Positions 16,086 to 24,363 of a stretch of DNA of 27,161 nt are shown one piece after another. The stretch comes from Candidatus Treponema excrementipullorum (GTDB taxonomy: Bacteria > Spirochaetota > Spirochaetia > Treponematales > Treponemataceae): assembly GCA_018883625.1 (NCBI GenBank), contig JAHLFV010000220.1, positions 1 to 27,161 on the forward strand, given 5' to 3'. Position numbers and translations under genes: made by a program. Below the pieces are notes generated by a model, which was given only the letters and a program-made list of their open reading frames with translations, had not been told where the DNA came from and did no database searches. The number at the start of each line of letters is the position of its first letter. The stretch's first letter is position 1.

Positions 16086-17642
16086 GTGGAAGTTCGGGTT
16101 CGTTATGCACCATCACCTACCGGTATGCAACACATCGGTGGTGTACGTACTGCACTGTTTAACTATTTGTTTGCTCGCGCAAACGGCGGAAAATTTATTT
16201 TGCGGTTGGAAGATACGGACCGCACCCGTTACGGCGAAGAATACGTTCAAAATCTTTACGATACTTTGGCATGGCTGGGTATTGAATGGGACGAAGGTCA
16301 GGATAAAGGCGGTCCCTACGGGCCTTATGTTCAGTCAGAACGGTTTGAATTATACAAAAAATATGCAGAAGAATTGGTAGAAAAAGGACAGGCATATTAC
16401 TGTTTTTGCGATGCAGAACGGTTGGACCGCATAAGAACCATACAGACTATGAATAAAATGCCTCCGGGATATGACAGAAACTGCCGTCACTTAACACCGG
16501 AAGAGGTGGAAGCAAATTTAAAAGCCGGTAAACCCTACGTTATCCGGTTGAAGGTTCCCCTAGAGGGAGTAACCAAATTCCACGATGCTCTTTTAGGTGA
16601 CATCGAATGGAAAAACGAGGACATCAGCCCTGACCCGGTGTTGTTAAAAAGCGACGGTTTTCCTACTTATCACTTAGCCAATATTGTGGACGACCACTTT
16701 ATGAAAATCACCCACGTTATGCGTGCTCAGGAGTGGATTCCTTCTACTCCGCTTCATGTGATCATGTATCAAGCTTTTGGCTGGGAACCTCCTCAGTTCT
16801 GTCATTTACCCATGGTTATGGGACAGGACGGACAAAAACTCTCAAAGCGCCACGGTGCCACCAGTGTCAACGAGTTCCGAGCCAGAGGATATCTTCCTAA
16901 AGCGCTGATTAACTATGTTGCCATGTTGGGCTGTTCCTACGAAGACGGACGGGATATATATGATTTGGCAGACTTTGAAAATTTATTCAAAATCGAACAT
17001 TTAAACAAGGCTCCGGCTGTTTTTGACTACAAAAAATTGGAGTGGTTTAACGGCCAGTATATGAGAACCATGTCTGACGAAGACCTGTACAAGGCCACCC
17101 TTCCCTTTATCACCGGAACAGGAGACGCTGCCATCCCCATAAATGCCAGCGAACAGTTTCCCGCTCCGAAAGTCGGACCCACTGTATCCGGTGTTAAGCT
17201 CAACGAAGACGGAGAGCCGGTTGCAGAAGGCTTGACTCCTGCAGAAACTAAAGAGAAACTGTTACAGCTTATGCCATTGATTAAAGAGCGACTTCACTTT
17301 TTACACGAAGCTGCCGAGATGGTGCGTTTTCTCTTCACAGAGCCGGAAGTACCGCCTGTTGAACAGATCATTCCCAAAAAACTTGACGCTGCAAAAACAA
17401 AAGAAGTGCTTTTAGCCAGCATTGACTTTATAAAGGCTCTGCCAACTCTCAGTCATGAAGAATCGGAAGCTTTAGCCAGGTCAACTGCCGAAAAACTTGG
17501 GGTTAAACTGGGAGACTTTATGATGCCCATCAGAATGGCCGTAACTGGTAGTAAGGTAAGTCCGCCTCTTATGGGTTCTATCTTAATATTGGGAACAGAC
17601 AAGGCCTTAGAGAGAACTCAAAAGGCTATTGAAAAATTTTGA
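16086..17642 (+). CDS. gltX: Glutamyl-tRNA synthetase
   Basis: A 518-residue class I synthetase that charges tRNA-Glu. HIGH-type motif HIGG at 16-19 within APSPTGMQHIGG; KMSKS-type motif KLSKR at 251-255. A zinc site is predicted from C106, C108, C133 and H135, the CxC...CxH arrangement of E. coli GluRS. The start is GTG, with AAGGAG six bases upstream; no ATG fits. The protein is about 45 residues longer than E. coli GltX. The surplus is a proline- and glycine-containing insert around 345-395 (GTGDAAIPINASEQFPAP and onward to LTPAETKEKL) at the start of the anticodon-binding half. Ends before a strong hairpin. Confidence 0.96.
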   Translation: MEVRVRYAPSPTGMQHIGGVRTALFNYLFARANGGKFILRLEDTDRTRYGEEYVQNLYDTLAWLGIEWDEGQDKGGPYGPYVQSERFELYKKYAEELVEKGQAYYCFCDAERLDRIRTIQTMNKMPPGYDRNCRHLTPEEVEANLKAGKPYVIRLKVPLEGVTKFHDALLGDIEWKNEDISPDPVLLKSDGFPTYHLANIVDDHFMKITHVMRAQEWIPSTPLHVIMYQAFGWEPPQFCHLPMVMGQDGQKLSKRHGATSVNEFRARGYLPKALINYVAMLGCSYEDGRDIYDLADFENLFKIEHLNKAPAVFDYKKLEWFNGQYMRTMSDEDLYKATLPFITGTGDAAIPINASEQFPAPKVGPTVSGVKLNEDGEPVAEGLTPAETKEKLLQLMPLIKERLHFLHEAAEMVRFLFTEPEVPPVEQIIPKKLDAAKTKEVLLASIDFIKALPTLSHEESEALARSTAEKLGVKLGDFMMPIRMAVTGSKVSPPLMGSILILGTDKALERTQKAIEKF

Positions 17643-17692
17643 AAAACTCGGTTCTGTCCGAAGTGACATTGTCGGATTAAACCACCAGCTGT

Positions 17693-17732
17693 AAATTGGG
17701 GCTGTTCACAGAAAAGGGAACAGCCCCAATTT
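17693..17732. terminator. Long hairpin after gltX, possibly bidirectional
   Basis: AAATTGGGGCTGTTC (17693-17707) pairs perfectly with GAACAGCCCCAATTT (17718-17732): a 15-bp stem with a 10-base loop. TTTGTT closes the plus side and A-rich sequence lies on the other. It separates gltX from the convergent DUF1653 gene. Confidence 0.75.
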
Positions 17733-17804
17733 GTTATACAGTTTCAAAACAAACACATGTAATGTTTTAAAGACAAGCGATAATGAAATTCCGACTCATA
17801 AATC

Positions 17805-18032
17805 TCATTCCTGTAATTCAAAACGATATTTTTGCTGGACGTGAGGATATTTTTCTTTATCCACCTCACTTAAAAACATTTTTAAAGGCCGTATCCACAA
17901 TTTTTTATCACCGTATAAAGGGCGGTAAATTACATATTCTTCCTTTGTTTCTGAATGAAGGGCGATATCTATCACTTGATATTCACCTCCTTTAAAATGT
18001 TTATAAATTCCATTTAATCTAATTTCTCTCAT
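17805..18032 (-). CDS. DUF1653 small protein
   Basis: A 75-residue cytoplasmic protein. It matches the DUF1653 pattern well: GIYKHFKGGEYQVIDIALHSET (key residues Y10, H12, F13, K14, G15, Y18, H26), then YVIYRPLYG and LWIRPLKMF. The biochemical role of the family is unknown. It is monocistronic, convergent with gltX and divergent from the thiol-redox operon. A CAGGAA ribosome binding site precedes the ATG. Confidence 0.9.
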   Translation of the reverse strand: MREIRLNGIYKHFKGGEYQVIDIALHSETKEEYVIYRPLYGDKKLWIRPLKMFLSEVDKEKYPHVQQKYRFELQE

Positions 18033-18080
18033 TATTTCTATTCCTGAAATACGCTATTCTACTTTTTGTTGATATGTGCT

Positions 18081-18109
18081 ATTGTACCCGTAATTTCCGT
18101 CTGTGAAAA
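18081..18109 (-). promoter_or_regulatory. Sigma-70 promoter of the DUF1653 gene
   Basis: Minus strand: -35 TTTTCA (18109-18104), 17 bases, -10 TACAAT (18086-18081). The start near 18074 gives a leader of about 42 bases. Confidence 0.55.
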
Positions 18110-18188
18110 TGCGCCAACATGGTTTTGTGATTAAGTTACGGACAAAATCTATAACTTTCAATACAATTTGTATGGTCAGAGGTATTTT

Positions 18189-18386
18189 ATGAGTAAAAAA
18201 AAGTTATCTCTCATGAGGAAGGTTATGATTTCTGTTATTTTTGTTATTGTAGGTTTAATAGCCGGTTATTTTTATTACAAATATTTCGGATGTAAAACAG
18301 GGTGCGCCATTACGTCTAACCCTGTGCTTACTATGCTCTATACAGGTTTTATGGGATACCTGATATCCACTTTTTTTACTTCATAA
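18189..18386 (+). CDS. DUF6132-like two-helix membrane protein with a cysteine pair
   Basis: A 65-residue protein from the ATG at 18189, chosen because AGAGG sits six bases upstream; an ATG seven codons earlier has none. N-terminus MSKKKLSLMRK is strongly basic and should stay in the cytoplasm. Transmembrane helices lie at about 12-30 and 46-62. The short loop YYKYFGCKTGCAITSNP puts C35 and C39 on the periplasmic side by the positive-inside rule. The GCxxGCxITSNP loop matches DUF6132 as I recall it. It is followed nine bases later by ccdA and then tlpA, so a role in periplasmic thiol exchange is likely but unproven. Confidence 0.8.
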   Translation: MSKKKLSLMRKVMISVIFVIVGLIAGYFYYKYFGCKTGCAITSNPVLTMLYTGFMGYLISTFFTS

Positions 18387-18395
18387 GGATTTAAT

Positions 18396-19058
18396 ATGCA
18401 ATATTTTATCGCATTTTTGGAAGGAATCATTACTTTTATTTCCCCCTGTTTGTTGCCTATGTTACCGATTTATATTTCCTATTTTGCGGGAACTCAGGAA
18501 AAATCTTCAACAAAAACATTAACAAATGCCTTAGGATTTGTGCTAGGTTTTACTATAGTTTTTGTTATACTGGGAGCATTGGCCGGTAGTATAGGGAGTT
18601 TGCTGAAACAGCATCAAACTATTGTGAATATAGTTACCGGATTGATCGTTATTTATTTTGGATTGACTTTTATAGGTTTACTGAAATTCAATATTTTTAA
18701 GGGAAGACAAAACAATCTTGCCGGTAAAGAACTAGGCTTTTTTTCTTCCATGCTTTTTGGAGTTGTTTTCTCTATAGGGTGGACTCCCTGTGTAGGAGCT
18801 TTTTTGGGTTCAGCATTACTGATGGCTTCTCAGCAGGGCCATGTTTTAGCAGGCGTTATCATGTTGCTGTGCTATTCTTTAGGCCTAGCCATACCCTTTG
18901 TTATCAGTGCATTACTCATAGAGGCTTTGGGAAATGCCTTTAATTTTATAAAACGTCACTACAAAATCATCAATATCGTTTGTGGTTCCCTCCTCATAGT
19001 CGTAGGAATTTTAATGATGACCGGATTAATGGGAAAATTTTTGGCTGTCTTTGGCTAA
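18396..19058 (+). CDS. ccdA: CcdA/DsbD-type thiol-disulfide membrane transporter
   Basis: A 220-residue inner-membrane protein with about six helices. The two redox cysteines are C18 in FISPCLLP and C131 in IGWTPCVG; both sit next to proline as in CcdA. It passes electrons from cytoplasmic thioredoxin across the membrane to a periplasmic thioredoxin-like partner, here the product of the next gene. AAGGAT precedes the ATG. No cytochrome c gene is seen nearby, so the target is probably other periplasmic disulfides. Confidence 0.93.
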   Translation: MQYFIAFLEGIITFISPCLLPMLPIYISYFAGTQEKSSTKTLTNALGFVLGFTIVFVILGALAGSIGSLLKQHQTIVNIVTGLIVIYFGLTFIGLLKFNIFKGRQNNLAGKELGFFSSMLFGVVFSIGWTPCVGAFLGSALLMASQQGHVLAGVIMLLCYSLGLAIPFVISALLIEALGNAFNFIKRHYKIINIVCGSLLIVVGILMMTGLMGKFLAVFG

Positions 19059-19096
19059 AAATATCTCACAAATACACTATACGTACGGAGAATAAT

Positions 19097-19753
19097 ATGG
19101 ATAAACAGAAAAAAACATTGTTAATAGGAACCCTGTTGGGTATATGTGTTATTATCGGTGCTGGAATTTTGTACAACACATTGAGTAAAGGTTCAACCTC
19201 AAACTTTGTATCTGTGGATAACAAGCAGAACACTTCCGTAAGCGCAGTTAATTCCGAGCCTTCAAAGGACGTGGAAAATACTACCACTGATTCTCAGGAA
19301 GTTGATGCTGATCAAGATTCTTCCCCAAAGGAAAAAATAGAAGCACCAGATTTTACTGTTATCGATAAAACAGGAGCTTCTATAAAGCTTTCCGACATGG
19401 AAGGAAAACCTGTCATTTTAAACTTTTGGGCCAGTTGGTGTCCTCCCTGTAAAGCGGAAATGCCTGATTTTGAACAAGCATATCTTGAAAACGGAAGTGA
19501 TATTCATTTCATGATGGTTAATATGACAGACGGCAACAGAGAAACTGTGGATAAAGCTAAAAAATTTATAGAAGGAGAGGGATATACGTTCCCTGTGTAC
19601 TTTGATACTAACATGGAAGCTGCTATCGGATACAGTGTTATATCCATTCCCTCTACATTTTTTATTGATGCAGAAGGTTACGTAGTAGCCTACGCTCAGG
19701 GGGCTATCAGTAAAGAACTGGTAGAACAAGGTATAAGTATGATTAAACAATAA
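19097..19753 (+). CDS. Membrane-anchored TlpA/ResA-like thioredoxin
   Basis: A 218-residue protein from the ATG at 19097; CGGAG is upstream. The frame is open 39 codons further, but that stretch overlaps ccdA. The N-terminal helix 7-26 (LLIGTLLGICVIIGAGILY) anchors it in the inner membrane. A polar Ser/Thr/Glu-rich linker spans about 30-80. The thioredoxin fold runs 83-218: active site WCPPC (W114, C115, C118) in NFWASWCPPCKAEMP, and cis-proline P185 in SIPSTFFID. It should reduce periplasmic disulfides using electrons from CcdA. Last gene of the operon; a hairpin follows. Confidence 0.92.
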   Translation: MDKQKKTLLIGTLLGICVIIGAGILYNTLSKGSTSNFVSVDNKQNTSVSAVNSEPSKDVENTTTDSQEVDADQDSSPKEKIEAPDFTVIDKTGASIKLSDMEGKPVILNFWASWCPPCKAEMPDFEQAYLENGSDIHFMMVNMTDGNRETVDKAKKFIEGEGYTFPVYFDTNMEAAIGYSVISIPSTFFIDAEGYVVAYAQGAISKELVEQGISMIKQ

Positions 19754-19769
19754 AGTATTTGCATATTCA

Positions 19770-19805
19770 CAACACCTTACTAGCTACTTTGCTTTTAAGG
19801 TGTTG
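19770..19805. terminator. Bidirectional hairpin between convergent genes
   Basis: CAACACCTTA (19770-19779) pairs with TAAGGTGTTG (19796-19805): a 10-bp stem and 16-base loop. It ends directly at the stop codon of the diguanylate cyclase gene and 17 bases after the thioredoxin gene. The T-tract is short (TTATTTGTT on the plus side). Confidence 0.65.
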
Positions 19806-20918
19806 TTATTTGTTCTCCACTGTTTCGTTGATAATCGTATAACATGATTTGCCTTTGTTTTTTGATTCATAAAGGGCTGAATCAGCCTTTTGATACAAAT
19901 TTTCAAAACTCACAACAGAAGAAATAACCACTCCTACACTGCAAGATACTTCTATTAGTCTTTCCGTTCCCGGAATAGTTTCTGTCAAAGCATGAACTAT
20001 AGCCTGTGCCTTATCGGTGACAGCTCTTTCGTCTTTCATGTTTGGCATAAAAATGATAAACTCATCACCACCTAAGCGGGCTACAAAATCGGTTGACCTA
20101 AATAAGAGACGTATTTTCTCCGTTGTCCGTATCAATAATTCATCACCTGCGCTGTGTCCTAACGTATCATTTACTTCTTTAAAGTTGTCCAAATCAAGTA
20201 AGATAAAAGTACAGGGAAAGCCTTTTATCCCCTCTTCTGCTATAATTTGTTCGATAGCTCTTCTGTTTAAAATACCTGTAAGGGCATCATGGTCACTTTG
20301 AACCACCAATTTTGACTTTCTTTCTATTTCTGCCCATTCTACTTTTGCAAAGTTGCTATTTATAAAAAAAGCACAAAGAAAAACAGAAAGATTTTCTATC
20401 ACGATCTGCAAAATTTCAGCAGAATTTTCCACACTAGGGATAGTAGAAAAAAAATAGAATGTATCAGACAGTAACAAAAAAAGAATAAATAGGATGTACC
20501 AAACATTGAATAAAATAACCGTAATGGCAGAAATAACTACTACCAAAATTAAAATAACAAAACCGTTGGAAAGTCCTAAATATGCATACTGACAATATAC
20601 CAAAACTAAAAATTGCCCAACCGAAAGAAAAGAAAACCAAGGTAAAAAACTCTGATGGCGGGGAACAAAATATTTTAAAAGAAACCACAGGTATATTGCG
20701 ATCAGAACTTCTCCCCCGCCCAACACTAAAGCGAGTCCCAAGTCTTTTCCACTTAGATAATCAAAAAAAGCTATAAAGAAAATCAATACACCATAAACAA
20801 AAACAATAAAAGCAAGCAGCTGCTTTTGCAATTTATACATCTCGGAATACAGTTCTTTTTGAAACAATGCGTAAGTTTTTTTTCTAAAAAAATCATTTCC
20901 TCTAAGAATTCTTATCAT
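19806..20918 (-). CDS. Membrane diguanylate cyclase, six-helix sensor plus GGDEF
   Basis: A 370-residue enzyme predicted to make c-di-GMP. Hydrophobic helices at about 34-53, 60-82, 94-114, 118-137, 138-153 and 171-187 form a MASE-like membrane sensor with little outside the membrane. The GGDEF domain spans about 205-365: DALTGILNRR at 211-220, DLDNFKEVNDTLGH at 242-254, and intact GGDEF at 283-287. An inhibitory-site RxxD (R274, D277) is five residues before it. It starts 27 bases after the EAL phosphodiesterase gene, so the two are probably cotranscribed. The ribosome binding site (GTAGAG) is weak. Confidence 0.92.
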   Translation of the reverse strand: MIRILRGNDFFRKKTYALFQKELYSEMYKLQKQLLAFIVFVYGVLIFFIAFFDYLSGKDLGLALVLGGGEVLIAIYLWFLLKYFVPRHQSFLPWFSFLSVGQFLVLVYCQYAYLGLSNGFVILILVVVISAITVILFNVWYILFILFLLLSDTFYFFSTIPSVENSAEILQIVIENLSVFLCAFFINSNFAKVEWAEIERKSKLVVQSDHDALTGILNRRAIEQIIAEEGIKGFPCTFILLDLDNFKEVNDTLGHSAGDELLIRTTEKIRLLFRSTDFVARLGGDEFIIFMPNMKDERAVTDKAQAIVHALTETIPGTERLIEVSCSVGVVISSVVSFENLYQKADSALYESKNKGKSCYTIINETVENK

Positions 20919-20945
20919 ATTTATTTCTCTACCTATAAGCAGAGA

Positions 20946-23945
20946 CTACATAATACAAAAGCTTCTGTCAAGTTTAGAAAGATTTCGCATATATCCTACA
21001 AGACAAACTTTATTTTCGGAAATTTCTTTTTGGGTTCCAGAACAAGAAAAGATAACTTTGCCGTGTATGGGATGATTCCACACATAGTCCACCTGAACTA
21101 TAGCATCAGCAAGATCTAAATTCTGGAAAACATCTGCAAATTTGGGTTTGAAATTTGACTCTATCCGTTCATACCAAAAGTCAAAGGTTTCTTTTGGACT
21201 CAGAGCTTCATGAATACCCAAAATCCGTTTTAGCGTATCATCAGCCAAAGCTGTTTTTTCCCCAGTTTTACGATTAATATGCACGATCCATAATCCTACA
21301 TTGGTTAAATCCAGTATTTTACCGTATTTAAAATCCAAAAGTTCCTTAAGGCGTTTTTCTCTTTTTTCTTGCATTAAACGGCTAGAAAGAATGGCAGATA
21401 ACACACGAATTTGTGAATCATCTTGTAAACAATGGCGATGATTATCCACTCCAATAAAATAACTGAGAGTACAATTATCTACTATGGGGACAAGTATCAA
21501 TCTGGATATATTCTGTGATTTTAACAACTGAAATTCCTCTGGATATGTATCAACCATATTTTGAGAATTCAGTATAACTATGGAAGTATCTGTAGACAAA
21601 ACCTTAAGCCAATTTTTTATTTTTTCTACAGGTACTTTTTGAAAATAATCTCTATGAGATGGACTATTTATACTGTTCCACTCATAAGTATTGCTCCAAA
21701 ATTTTCCGTCTTCTTGAGGTTCAAACATAAAGGCCCTGTCAGCTTTATAAAAGGAACCTATTAAGGCCAATGTATTCGGAACAATATCATCTACAAACAT
21801 GGTACTGGATAGTAATCGCGAACAAGAGATAATGTTATCAGCAAAATCCAATTTTTCGTCAATAACTTGCTTGATAGATTCATATTTTGAAATTTTTGAA
21901 ACGACCTCTAGTCTGACTTTTTTATTTTCCCACGGAATAATACGGTCTTGATAGATACACTTTTCTTTCATCCGAGCATCATGGTGGATCCATGTGTAAA
22001 AATCATTTTCAGAAATCAGATTATTGGTACAAAATTCACACGGTTCTGTCCGATTGTATAAAACTTCATAACATCTTCTTCCCTTGTAATCAACTTTGTC
22101 TACAAGATTTAATCCAACAGAGTTCAAATAATATAACTCGTAGGTATTAATATCACTTACAGAAATAATATCGTGCTGAGCTTCCAATATAGTTTTTAAT
22201 TTCTCTATATCTGACCAAGCTAACTCGTTGGCATCAGAGTTTTTCATTACTTTCTTTTTTAATTCGGAACATTTAATAATATTTTTTTTGTATCGGTCAC
22301 AGGTAGCATCTATGTATATTTCGGTAAAATCTTTAGAACTAATAGGTTTATCAAACAAAAATCCTTGCAATATTTGAGGATACAATGTTTCAAGTACGGA
22401 TAATTCTTCTTCCTGCTCAACCCCCTCACAACAAACGCGAATATCACATTTGTTAGCCCATTCAATCATATTATTTAAGAGACGGTAATTATATACACTT
22501 TTCTGGATACCACTGACAAAACACCGATCTATCTTTATCTCATCAACGTTGAGTTCTTTAAGCCGACTGAGACTTGAGTACCCCGTACCAAAATCATCTA
22601 CGGAAAATTCTATACCTACATACTTAAGCTCTTCTATAACTTTATTCAACTTACCGTATGTATGCAACTCCATAGATTCTGTTACTTCCAAAGTCAAAGC
22701 TGTTCCGGAAACTTTATGTAAAGACACGCTATCTAATATTTTGTCAACAATGTCATCATCTTCAAATTGGCCGTAAGACATGTTAACACTGATATGGAAA
22801 TTAGGTAGCACTTTTCTCCACTTTGCACATTGCTCTAAAGCTTTATCTAACACCCAAAGTCCGACTTTTTTTATTAAACCCGACTGCTCTAAAATTGTAA
22901 TGACATCAAAAACTGGTATAGTTCCTTTATCAGGAGAATTATATCTTAGTAGAGCTTCAGCCCCCCAAACGGTGTAGTCCACGGAATTAATTTGAGGTTG
23001 ATATACTACTTGAAACCCCTGAAAATTGTTCTCAATTGCTATAGCCAGTTCTTCTTTTAAGCGAAGTTTGTCTAATTCTTTCTCGTAATCCTCTGCGGTA
23101 AAAAACTTTAGTTCTTTTAAATTTTGTCCTTGTGCTAAATCCAGACAAGTTTCTCCATATTGTATAAATGTACTGGCATCAAGCACGTGATATTTTCTAA
23201 ACGGTACGCATCCACCAGATATGGAACAATAAGTACTTAACCCACTTTTTGTTTTGTGAAAAATTTCTTTTACAGTTTCCTTTGATACGCCCGGTAATAA
23301 CGCTGCAAATCTATTACCGTTAATTCTAAAAATATGATGGGTGTGTGAATTATCTTCAAAAACTACCGAAGTTTTTTGCAACACTTGATCCCCAAAATTT
23401 TTTCCTTTTTTTAGATTTATTTCCTTCAGGTTATCTATACCTACTAAGAGTAAATATCCTTCTATTCCTGTAACAAGAATTTCATTTATTTCTTCTGTAA
23501 GTTTTGTTACATCCATGGCTCCCGTCAGTCCATCAGACTGAGTAACAGCAGGAGACTCGGTAACTCTCCCCATCAAAAAAATAGGTTTATTATTTTGATC
23601 AAGAACTGGCTTTCCTCTGCAGTTGATCCAACAGTAATTTCCCTGACGATCTCTCATTCTATAGGTCAAGTTATGTATACTTCGTTCACCTTTTTGTACT
23701 TTATCTAAGTCATCGGCCAACTCTTCCATATCTCGGGGATAAACAACATTTTGCCATTCCACTAGGGTTGTATATTCCTGACTTTGGTGAAACACATCGA
23801 ATTTTTTTATTAAATCACCAAAAAAATAAATTTTCCCAGATTCATAATCAAGACAAAAAAAATAATCGTCAGAACTTCCGCTAAGAAATGACAACATATC
23901 TAAATATGTTTTTAAATCTTTCTCTTCACCCCGATTTTTATTCAT
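20946..23945 (-). CDS. c-di-GMP phosphodiesterase: PAS - dead GGDEF - EAL - PAS - GAF - PAS
   Basis: A 999-residue soluble protein without transmembrane helices. Parts: PAS about 24-130; GGDEF-like 138-290, where the signature is NGNRF (209-213), so cyclase activity is lost; EAL 295-545; PAS about 580-690 with a Cys pair C636/C639 (PCEFC); GAF about 700-860; PAS about 870-990. EAL catalytic positions look intact: E330 (EALLR), N388, E420, D450 and D451 (DDFGTGYSS), K471, E507, Q527. It should cleave c-di-GMP. The degenerate GGDEF may bind GTP as an activator, as known for some hybrid proteins. Sensor domains after the EAL domain are unusual. The diguanylate cyclase gene follows 27 bases on. 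Confidence 0.9.
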   Translation of the reverse strand: MNKNRGEEKDLKTYLDMLSFLSGSSDDYFFCLDYESGKIYFFGDLIKKFDVFHQSQEYTTLVEWQNVVYPRDMEELADDLDKVQKGERSIHNLTYRMRDRQGNYCWINCRGKPVLDQNNKPIFLMGRVTESPAVTQSDGLTGAMDVTKLTEEINEILVTGIEGYLLLVGIDNLKEINLKKGKNFGDQVLQKTSVVFEDNSHTHHIFRINGNRFAALLPGVSKETVKEIFHKTKSGLSTYCSISGGCVPFRKYHVLDASTFIQYGETCLDLAQGQNLKELKFFTAEDYEKELDKLRLKEELAIAIENNFQGFQVVYQPQINSVDYTVWGAEALLRYNSPDKGTIPVFDVITILEQSGLIKKVGLWVLDKALEQCAKWRKVLPNFHISVNMSYGQFEDDDIVDKILDSVSLHKVSGTALTLEVTESMELHTYGKLNKVIEELKYVGIEFSVDDFGTGYSSLSRLKELNVDEIKIDRCFVSGIQKSVYNYRLLNNMIEWANKCDIRVCCEGVEQEEELSVLETLYPQILQGFLFDKPISSKDFTEIYIDATCDRYKKNIIKCSELKKKVMKNSDANELAWSDIEKLKTILEAQHDIISVSDINTYELYYLNSVGLNLVDKVDYKGRRCYEVLYNRTEPCEFCTNNLISENDFYTWIHHDARMKEKCIYQDRIIPWENKKVRLEVVSKISKYESIKQVIDEKLDFADNIISCSRLLSSTMFVDDIVPNTLALIGSFYKADRAFMFEPQEDGKFWSNTYEWNSINSPSHRDYFQKVPVEKIKNWLKVLSTDTSIVILNSQNMVDTYPEEFQLLKSQNISRLILVPIVDNCTLSYFIGVDNHRHCLQDDSQIRVLSAILSSRLMQEKREKRLKELLDFKYGKILDLTNVGLWIVHINRKTGEKTALADDTLKRILGIHEALSPKETFDFWYERIESNFKPKFADVFQNLDLADAIVQVDYVWNHPIHGKVIFSCSGTQKEISENKVCLVGYMRNLSKLDRSFCIM

Positions 23946-23969
23946 ATGCCGACTCTCTTACTTAACATG

Positions 23970-24003
23970 CGGTATACAATTTCTATAGTATAACTGTACA
24001 CCG
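23970..24003. promoter_or_regulatory. Inverted repeat around the -10 box of the phosphodiesterase gene
   Basis: CGGTATACA (23970-23978) and TGTACACCG (23995-24003) match as an inverted repeat at 8 of 9 positions. Between them on the minus strand lies a -10 candidate TATACT (23992-23987). The -35 is poor. An operator covering the promoter is plausible. Confidence 0.4.
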
Positions 24004-24087
24004 AAAATTTAAAAAAAGAAAGATAAACATGTAAAAAAAAAAGCAAATCCTATTATAATGCTTTGTTCATCAACTTTTTATTATAAA

Positions 24088-24115
24088 AAAGGCTGACTCA
24101 AAAGAGTCAGCCTTT
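24088..24115 (-). terminator. Intrinsic terminator of tRNA-Pro
   Basis: A 12-bp perfect stem, AAAGGCTGACTC with GAGTCAGCCTTT, and a 4-base loop. On the minus strand a run of T follows (24090-24085). It lies four bases after the tRNA 3' end. Confidence 0.9.
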
Positions 24116-24118
24116 CTC

Positions 24119-24192
24119 TCGGGCAACCGGAACTCGAATCCGGGACCCCAAGTCCCCCAGACTTGTACGCTAACCAACTGCGCTATTGCCCG
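24119..24192 (-). tRNA. tRNA-Pro(GGG)
   Basis: A 74-base cloverleaf. Acceptor CGGGCAA pairs with TTGCCCG; the C1-G72 pair is typical of bacterial tRNA-Pro. U8 and A9 are present; D stem GCGC/GCGT. The anticodon stem CAAGT/ACTTG encloses loop CTGGGGG, anticodon GGG, with G37. T arm CCGGA-TTCGAGT-TCCGG. The discriminator is A and CCA is not encoded. It reads CCC and CCU codons. Confidence 0.96.
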
Positions 24193-24219
24193 TATACGTC
24201 GTACCGAACGACGGTGTGT

Positions 24220-24248
24220 ATACTAGCACAAAAAAGGCGAAATGTCAA
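24220..24248 (-). promoter_or_regulatory. Promoter of tRNA-Pro
   Basis: Minus strand: -35 TTGACA (24248-24243), 17 bases, -10 TAGTAT (24225-24220). The short precursor leader carries a hairpin, CGTCGT-ACCGA-ACGACG in plus-strand order (24197-24213), and GTATAC repeats on either side. Confidence 0.8.
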
Positions 24249-24326
24249 GATAAACAGATAAACGCCGTCTCTTTTCTCTACATTTCCCTTACGAATCCAT
24301 GAAAAGTTTTTGAGAAGACACCTTTT

Positions 24327-24341
24327 CAGAAACAGTTTCTG
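24327..24341. repeat. 15-bp palindrome downstream of cimA
   Basis: CAGAAAC-A-GTTTCTG, 7-bp arms, 22 bases after the cimA stop in its direction of transcription. It lacks a T-tract. The rest of 24249-24363 shows no gene. Confidence 0.5.
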
Positions 24342-24363
24342 GTAGAAAAATTCTCGAAATACG

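Noticed and set aside
18980..19096. 39-codon N-terminal extension of the TlpA-like protein
   Set aside because: It overlaps the end of ccdA and would bury the signal anchor; the ATG at 19097 has a ribosome binding site and begins a normal membrane anchor.
20946..23945. NGNRF signature as a sequencing error in GGDEF
   Set aside because: The reading frame is intact on both sides and several other GGDEF positions are also changed, which points to natural decay.
24119..24192. tRNA-Pro as a prophage or island integration site
   Set aside because: No repeat of the tRNA 3' end, integrase or change in gene content is seen on either side.
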